A DNA stretch of 51,362 nt from an uncultured Eubacteriales bacterium (lineage in GTDB: Bacteria; Bacillota; Clostridia; Oscillospirales; CAG-272): contig CAKSNQ010000008.1 of NCBI GenBank assembly GCA_934476315.1, positions 1 to 51,362 on the forward strand, written 5' to 3'. This document shows positions 47,484 to 51,362 of the stretch, in pieces. Every line of letters starts with the position of its first letter. Position 1 is the first letter of the stretch. The notes below the pieces were generated by a model. It saw only the letters and a program-made list of their open reading frames with translations, was not told where the DNA came from and ran no database searches. The translations under genes and the position numbers were made by a program.

Positions 47484-47585
47484 ATGGGTTCATTCCGATT
47501 TTCCTTCGCAAATCGATATTATTCCTTTACCTATTATGACAGCGTAAAGGCGATTTGTGATGCAGAAAAACGGGTGACACATTGA
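47484..47585 (+). CDS. Phe/Tyr-rich leader peptide, 33 residues
   Basis: An ATG 12 bases after AAAGGAG opens a 33-codon frame in the mRNA leader of the importer operon. Residues 4-18 hold four Phe and four Tyr (FRFSFANRYYSFTYY). Codons are AT-rich (TTT, TAT), unlike the GC-rich genes around. A strong terminator follows 60 bases later. This is the layout of a translation-coupled attenuator in which lack of charged tRNA-Phe or tRNA-Tyr stalls the ribosome. The segment CAAATCG (47509) can pair with either CGATTT (47496) or CGATTTG (47551). Trp is absent. Confidence 0.7.
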   Translation: MGSFRFSFANRYYSFTYYDSVKAICDAEKRVTH

Positions 47586-47644
47586 CGCGGCGACGGATTT
47601 TTCCTCCCGCAGTCCGGTCTTTTTTCAGGCGACGTTGTGTTGGC

Positions 47645-47679
47645 ATACCGTATGGATCACAAGTCCATGCGGTATTTTT
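47645..47679 (+). terminator. Leader terminator of the importer operon
   Basis: ATACCGTATGGA pairs with TCCATGCGGTAT (one G-U) around TCACAAG, followed by TTTTTG. It lies between the leader peptide and the binding-protein gene. A weaker GAC-GGA/TCC-GGTC stem with TTTTTT precedes it near 47591-47632. Confidence 0.85.
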
Positions 47680-47692
47680 GTTTGCTTTGACA

Positions 47693-47703
47693 CATACTGT
47701 ATG
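47693..47703. promoter_or_regulatory. CATAC-N-GTATG palindrome, second of two
   Basis: CATACTGTATG, inside the longer CACATAC-T-GTATGTG (47691-47705). The first copy, CATACCGTATG (47644-47654), is the left arm of the terminator. They are 49 bp apart. A TTGACA at 47687 overlaps, but no -10 follows. Confidence 0.4.
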
Positions 47704-47792
47704 TGCTTGGTTCCGCTCCGGTCCCCGCGCATCCGCCCGAGAGTGGGCATCCCGACCGCAAATTTCAAACAAATGAAAGGAAGTACCAAGAA

Positions 47793-48773
47793 ATGAAAAC
47801 CAAACGGCTCAAACATCTCACCCGCCTCCTCGTCCTCGTCGCCGCGCTCGCCCTTGCGCTGTGCGCGACGCTCACCTCTTGCGGCGAAAAGGAAAAGACC
47901 TCCTTCACCGTCGGCATCTGCCAGCTCGCCCAGCACCCGGCACTGGACGCCGCGACGCAGGGCTTCCAGGACGCGCTCATCAAGGAACTGGGCGCGGAAA
48001 ACGTCAAGTTCGTCCTGCAGAACGCCTCGGGCGACAGCAACATGTGCTCGACCATCGTCAACTCGTTCGTCTCCCAGAACGTGGACCTGATTATGGCGAA
48101 CGCCACCCCCGCGCTCCAGGCAGCGTATAACGCGACCTCCAAAATCCCGATTCTCGGCACCTCCGTCACCGAGTACGGCGTGGCGCTCTCGCTCAAGGAC
48201 TTCAGCGGAACCGTGGGCGGCAACGTCTCCGGCACCTCCGACCTCGCGCCGCTGACCCGGCAGGCGGACATGATTCTCGAGTGGTTCCCCAAGGCGCAGA
48301 ACATCGGTCTGCTCTACTGCTCCGCCGAACCGAACTCGGAGTACCAGGTCAAGGTCGTTGAGGAATACCTGACCGGCAAGGGCAAGACCTGCCGCCGCTA
48401 CACCTTCAGCGACTCCAACGATGTCGCCGCCGTCACAACCAAAGCCGCCGCCGACTGCGACGTCCTCTACGTCCCCACCGACAACACCGCCGCGACCTGC
48501 GCCGAGACCATCGGCAACATCGTCCGCAGCAAGAAGGTCCCGGTCATCGCGGGCGAGGCGGGCATCTGCACCGGATGTGGCGTTGCCACCCTGTCCATCA
48601 GCTACTACGACCTCGGCTACAAGACCGGCGAGATGGCGGCAAAGATCCTGCGCGGCGAGGCGAACATCTCCGAAATGCCCATCGAATACGCCACGCCTAC
48701 CAAGAAGTACAACGCCGCTATGTGCACCGAGCTGGGGCTGACGCCTCCCGCGGGCTACGAGGCGCTGGACTGA
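47793..48773 (+). CDS. ABC transporter substrate-binding lipoprotein (TrpX type)
   Basis: A 326-residue periplasmic-type binding protein of the ABC_sub_bind (PF04392) family. Signal peptide with lipobox TLTSC (Cys28). The mature part begins FTVGICQLAQHPALDAATQGF and has TPALQAAYNATSKIPILGTSVT, typical for the family. Streptococcal TrpX of this family binds tryptophan; tyrosine and phenylalanine are plausible here because of the leader. ATG at 47793 follows AAAGGAAG; the longer frame crosses the leader. It is the first structural gene before the permease and the ATPase. Confidence 0.92.
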   Translation: MKTKRLKHLTRLLVLVAALALALCATLTSCGEKEKTSFTVGICQLAQHPALDAATQGFQDALIKELGAENVKFVLQNASGDSNMCSTIVNSFVSQNVDLIMANATPALQAAYNATSKIPILGTSVTEYGVALSLKDFSGTVGGNVSGTSDLAPLTRQADMILEWFPKAQNIGLLYCSAEPNSEYQVKVVEEYLTGKGKTCRRYTFSDSNDVAAVTTKAAADCDVLYVPTDNTAATCAETIGNIVRSKKVPVIAGEAGICTGCGVATLSISYYDLGYKTGEMAAKILRGEANISEMPIEYATPTKKYNAAMCTELGLTPPAGYEALD

Positions 48774-48920
48774 CCGGCTGACACCCCGTCTGACGACCCA
48801 TCCGCGAAAATCACGGGCGCCGGATGACATGAAAAGTCCGGCGTCCGCCCCCCGAAGATACACCAAAGATACAAAGAAAGGGCGCTTTCGCGCAAGCGGA
48901 AGCCATGGTCACAACCAATC

Positions 48921-49826
48921 ATGACAGAGCTACTCCAATCCCTGCCCGGGGCGGTCGCCCAAGGGCTTATCTGGGGCATTATGGCGGTCGGCGTTTACCT
49001 GACGTTCCGTATTCTCGACATCGCCGACCTGACCGTTGACGGCTCCCTCTGCACAGGCGCCGCCGTCTGCACCATGATGATGCTGGGCGGGGCGAACCCC
49101 TATCTCGCCATGCTGTGCGCGACACTGGCAGGCGCCCTTTGCGGCATCGTCACGGGACTGCTCCACATTCTTCTGGGCATCCCCGCCATCCTCTCCGGCA
49201 TCCTCACGCAGATGAGCCTGTGGACGGTCAACCTGCTGATTCTCGGCGGGGCAAACCAGTCCCTCCCCATCCGCAACTTCACCGTCCTGCTCTCCCAGAT
49301 GGAAATTCCGCACGCTCTGCTGGTGCTCGGCATTGTGACCGTCCTGGTCATCGCAGTGCTCTACCTCTTTTTCGGCACCGAGCTGGGATGCGCCATCCGC
49401 GCCACCGGCTCCAACCCCATCATGAGCCGCGCACAGGGCATCAATACCGACTGCGCCAAGGTCATCGGACTTGCCATTTCCAACGCGCTGGTCGCGCTCT
49501 CCGGTGCGCTTCTGTGCCAGTATCAGGGCTACGCCGACATCAATATGGGACGCGGCGCGGTCGTCATCGGGCTGGCGGCAGTCGTCATCGGTGAGGCGAT
49601 CGTCTCGCACATCTCTCCGAATTTCGCCGTCCGCATGACCGGCGTGGCAGTCGGCGCGGTCGTATACTACATTATTTACCAGATCATCATTTTCGTCGGT
49701 ATCGACACCAATATGCTCAAAATGTTCTCCGCCATCGTCGTCGCCGCCTTCCTCGGGATCCCGTACCTGAAAGGCAAGCTGTTCCGGTCGGGCAAGAGAA
49801 CGAAAGGAGGCGTCCCCCATGCTTGA
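48921..49826 (+). CDS. ABC transporter permease (TrpY type)
   Basis: A 301-residue permease with about eight helices. AQGLIWGIMAVGVYLTFRILDIADLTVDGS near the N-terminus and GAVVIGLAAVVIGEAIV near residue 215 are typical of the branched-chain-like permeases that pair with PF04392 proteins. It moves the ligand across the membrane. The gap of 147 bases from the binding-protein gene contains no gene and no strong terminator. The ribosome binding site is weak. It overlaps the ATPase gene by eight bases. Confidence 0.9.
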   Translation: MTELLQSLPGAVAQGLIWGIMAVGVYLTFRILDIADLTVDGSLCTGAAVCTMMMLGGANPYLAMLCATLAGALCGIVTGLLHILLGIPAILSGILTQMSLWTVNLLILGGANQSLPIRNFTVLLSQMEIPHALLVLGIVTVLVIAVLYLFFGTELGCAIRATGSNPIMSRAQGINTDCAKVIGLAISNALVALSGALLCQYQGYADINMGRGAVVIGLAAVVIGEAIVSHISPNFAVRMTGVAVGAVVYYIIYQIIIFVGIDTNMLKMFSAIVVAAFLGIPYLKGKLFRSGKRTKGGVPHA

Positions 49827-50613
49827 GATGCAGAACGTAGTCAAAGTCTTCAACCGCGGCACCATCGATGAAAAGGTCGCCCTTGACGGGCTGTCCCTGA
49901 CGCTGGGGGACGGGGAATTTGTCACGGTCATCGGCGGCAACGGCGCGGGAAAATCCACCATGCAGAACGCCATCTGCGGCACATGGCTGCCCGATTCCGG
50001 ACACATCCTGCTCGACGGCACCGACGTCACCCGCCTGCCCGAATATAAACGCGCCAAGTACCTCGGGCGGGTCTACCAGGACCCCAAGATGGGCACCGCA
50101 GGCGGCATGCAAATCGAGGAAAACCTCGCGCTGGCAAAGCGCCGCGGACAGCACCGCACCCTGCGCCCCGGCATCCGTAACGCCGAGCGTAAGGAGTACC
50201 GCGCCCTGCTCGAACCCCTCGGACTGGGGCTGGAAACGCGCCTGTCCGCCAAGGTGGGTACGCTGTCGGGCGGTCAGCGCCAGGCGCTCACGCTTCTGAT
50301 GGCAACCCTGCAAAAGCCCCGCCTGCTCCTGCTCGACGAGCACACCGCGGCGCTCGACCCCAAGACCGCCGCCAAGGTCATGGAGATCACCGAGCAGATC
50401 GTGACCGAGCACCACCTGACCACGCTCATGATTACGCACAATATGCGTGACGCCATCCGTTACGGCGACCGACTGATTATGCTGCACGGCGGCAGAGTGA
50501 TTCTGGACATTGCGGGCGAGGAAAAGCGGGCGCTGACCGTCCCGGCACTGCTGGAGATGTTCAGCCGCGCCTCGGGCGACGAATTCACCGGAGACCGCGC
50601 CATTCTCTCCTGA
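49819..50613 (+). CDS. ABC transporter ATP-binding protein (TrpZ type)
   Basis: A 264-residue ATPase: Walker A GGNGAGKST, signature LSGGQRQA, Walker B LLLLDEHTAALD (Glu then His where most have Pro), and H-loop MITHNM. The LDEHTAALDP form is characteristic for ATPases that serve TrpXYZ-type importers. The ATG follows AAAGGAGGC inside the permease gene. A terminator follows 54 bases after the stop. Confidence 0.95.
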   Translation: MLEMQNVVKVFNRGTIDEKVALDGLSLTLGDGEFVTVIGGNGAGKSTMQNAICGTWLPDSGHILLDGTDVTRLPEYKRAKYLGRVYQDPKMGTAGGMQIEENLALAKRRGQHRTLRPGIRNAERKEYRALLEPLGLGLETRLSAKVGTLSGGQRQALTLLMATLQKPRLLLLDEHTAALDPKTAAKVMEITEQIVTEHHLTTLMITHNMRDAIRYGDRLIMLHGGRVILDIAGEEKRALTVPALLEMFSRASGDEFTGDRAILS

Positions 50614-50667
50614 CCGCGCCTCTCAAAACGCACCCCTCTTTCTCTTAACACATCCATTTTTCTCTCG

Positions 50668-50713
50668 ACCGGGCGGGCAAACCTTTGGACAAAAGGCTTC
50701 CCCGCCCGGTTTT
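50668..50713 (+). terminator. Intrinsic terminator of the importer operon
   Basis: ACCGGGCGGG pairs with CCCGCCCGGT around 23 bases that fold further (CCTTT/AAAGG), then TTTTCTTT. Confidence 0.85.
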
Positions 50714-50862
50714 CTTTCTGTTCGTAGCGAATGTAAGAAATCTGCGGTCCGTCCGCATTTGCGCAACAGACCCGCCCCCGCCCACCGCGCTCTCTCCGGC
50801 GGCGAGGGGAAACTCGCCGGGAGTTTTCCCTCGCCTATCTTTCTACACCCCCGGCGAACCCC

Positions 50863-50952
50863 GGGAGGGGTGTGGGGACCGTCTGCGGCTACGCACGCAG
50901 ACCCACGCGGCACTTCCAGCGCCGCCCTCCCCAATGTGCCGCGCATCCAGCC
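50863..50952 (+). repeat. Module X, copy E1 (degenerate)
   Basis: It keeps the first GGGAGGGGTGTGGGGA and the last GCGCCGCCCTCCCCAATG and GCGCATCCAGCC, but the middle is replaced by a CTGCG/CGCAG-type hairpin and the GCGCCGC/GCGGCGC hairpin is lost. Confidence 0.75.
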
Positions 50953-51127
50953 GGGGAATGGAGGGCGTGGGGGGAGCCGCCTGCGCTACGCGGCAGGCAC
51001 GAACGTCTGAGGGGTTCTCCCCCCACATCCTGCACCGGAGATTTCAACTAAAACTACATACCAACCGCAAATGAAACAAATCTAAATTTTCCGCACAGTA
51101 AGAAGCAATATTCTTTCAGCCGTCTTT

Positions 51128-51172
51128 GCGGAGGGAGAAACCATCTCAAACGCCGAGGTTTTCTCCCTCCGC
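51128..51172 (+). repeat. Module Y, copy E
   Basis: A 45-bp inverted repeat identical to the copies at 21360 and 40659. Confidence 0.88.
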
Positions 51173-51285
51173 CTCCCCACACTCCTTGGCTGTGCGCCGA
51201 GATTTCTTTTCAGAGCTGTCTTAGAAGGGGTTGGAAACTCTCAGAGTTTCCAACCCCCATCTTCCTACATCTTAGCAAATTTTGT

Positions 51286-51362
51286 GGGAGGGGTCTGGGG
51301 AGGGGTCATCGGCGCGGGAGCGCCGCCCTCCCCAATGCGCCAAAGCGCCGCGTCGTTGCGGC
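51286..51362 (+). repeat. Module X, copy E2 (cut by the window edge)
   Basis: Intact stem with gtcat bulge and GGGA loop; ends within the GCGCCGCGTCGTTGCGGC hairpin at the window edge. Confidence 0.83.

Larger units (their letters stand above)
50780..51362 (+). repeat. Composite intergenic repeat E, cut by the window edge, no gene
   Basis: It has the CGGCGAGGGGAAACTCGCCGGG segment, a shortened module X (E1), the GTTCTCCCCCCACATCCTGCA segment, module Y (51128-51172), a GGAAACTCTCAGAGTTTCC hairpin and module X copy E2 running off the end. The order matches repeat B. No credible CDS. Confidence 0.83.

Noticed and set aside
45209..47539. Plus-strand frame of 776 codons opposite glutamine synthetase III
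   Set aside because: Shadow of glnN; it also runs through the glnN promoter and the importer promoter.

Overview
The window looks like chromosome of a GC-rich, gut-type Clostridia (Firmicutes). The signs are near-consensus TTGACA/TATAAT promoters, strong AGGAGG ribosome binding sites, a T-box leader, a single-chain iron-sulfur L-serine dehydratase, a type III glutamine synthetase, the FakA/FakB/PlsY lipid route, an oleate hydratase and a TnpV-type mobile-element gene. No rRNA, tRNA or CRISPR array was seen. The assignment below class is a guess.

Layout. (1) Bases 1 to about 9,180 are visibly lower in GC than the rest and every gene lies on the minus strand. This is an accessory island of three TetR-headed operons plus a TnpV pair. 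Two of the operons share one plan: a TetR gene with a palindromic operator on a consensus promoter, a small cysteine-rich KTR gene overlapping it, a hairpin-plus-U-tract that starts inside the KTR stop region, and then a run of effector genes (DUF998, ClpP, GNAT, DUF3795, TfoX-like; or flavodoxin, PF20097-like, membrane protein, alpha/beta hydrolase, serine hydrolase). Two effector genes are frameshifted. (2) 9.2-16 kb: a Cys-rich lipoprotein, then a ribokinase-AraC fusion gene followed by a cytoplasmic and a secreted ADP-ribosylglycohydrolase-fold protein. (3) 16-21 kb: a TetR regulator with a duplicated operator, oleate hydratase, an acetyltransferase and a membrane-anchored protein. (4) 22-24 kb: serine dehydratase, a 31-aa ORF and a TetR in one operon. 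(5) 24.4-37.7 kb: an OmpR-type two-component pair, fakB-fakA-plsY, a giant dehydratase-activase-like protein and a two-ATPase ABC exporter. The two-component operon, fakB and the ABC operon share one 11-bp-repeat promoter architecture. (6) 38-47 kb, minus strand: Sip1-type alpha-galactosidase, then a nitrogen operon of glutamine synthetase III, an Amt-PII fusion and T-box-controlled asparagine synthetase. (7) 47.4-50.6 kb: an ABC importer of the TrpX type behind a Phe/Tyr-rich leader peptide and a terminator.

The large gene-free stretches (18.75-19.2, 20.95-22.13, 37.7-38.4, 40.4-41.4 and 50.7-51.36 kb) are filled by a family of modular, hairpin-rich intergenic repeats. Seven copies of one module are visible, and base changes between copies keep the stems paired.

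The observations I rate highest are the paired TetR-KTR-hairpin cassettes, the shared two-component promoter box that joins exogenous fatty-acid use to an ABC exporter, the aromatic leader peptide, the structured repeat family, and the kinase/transcription-factor fusion beside an intracellular/extracellular ADP-ribosylglycohydrolase pair. All family calls come from reading motifs by eye; no database search was run.
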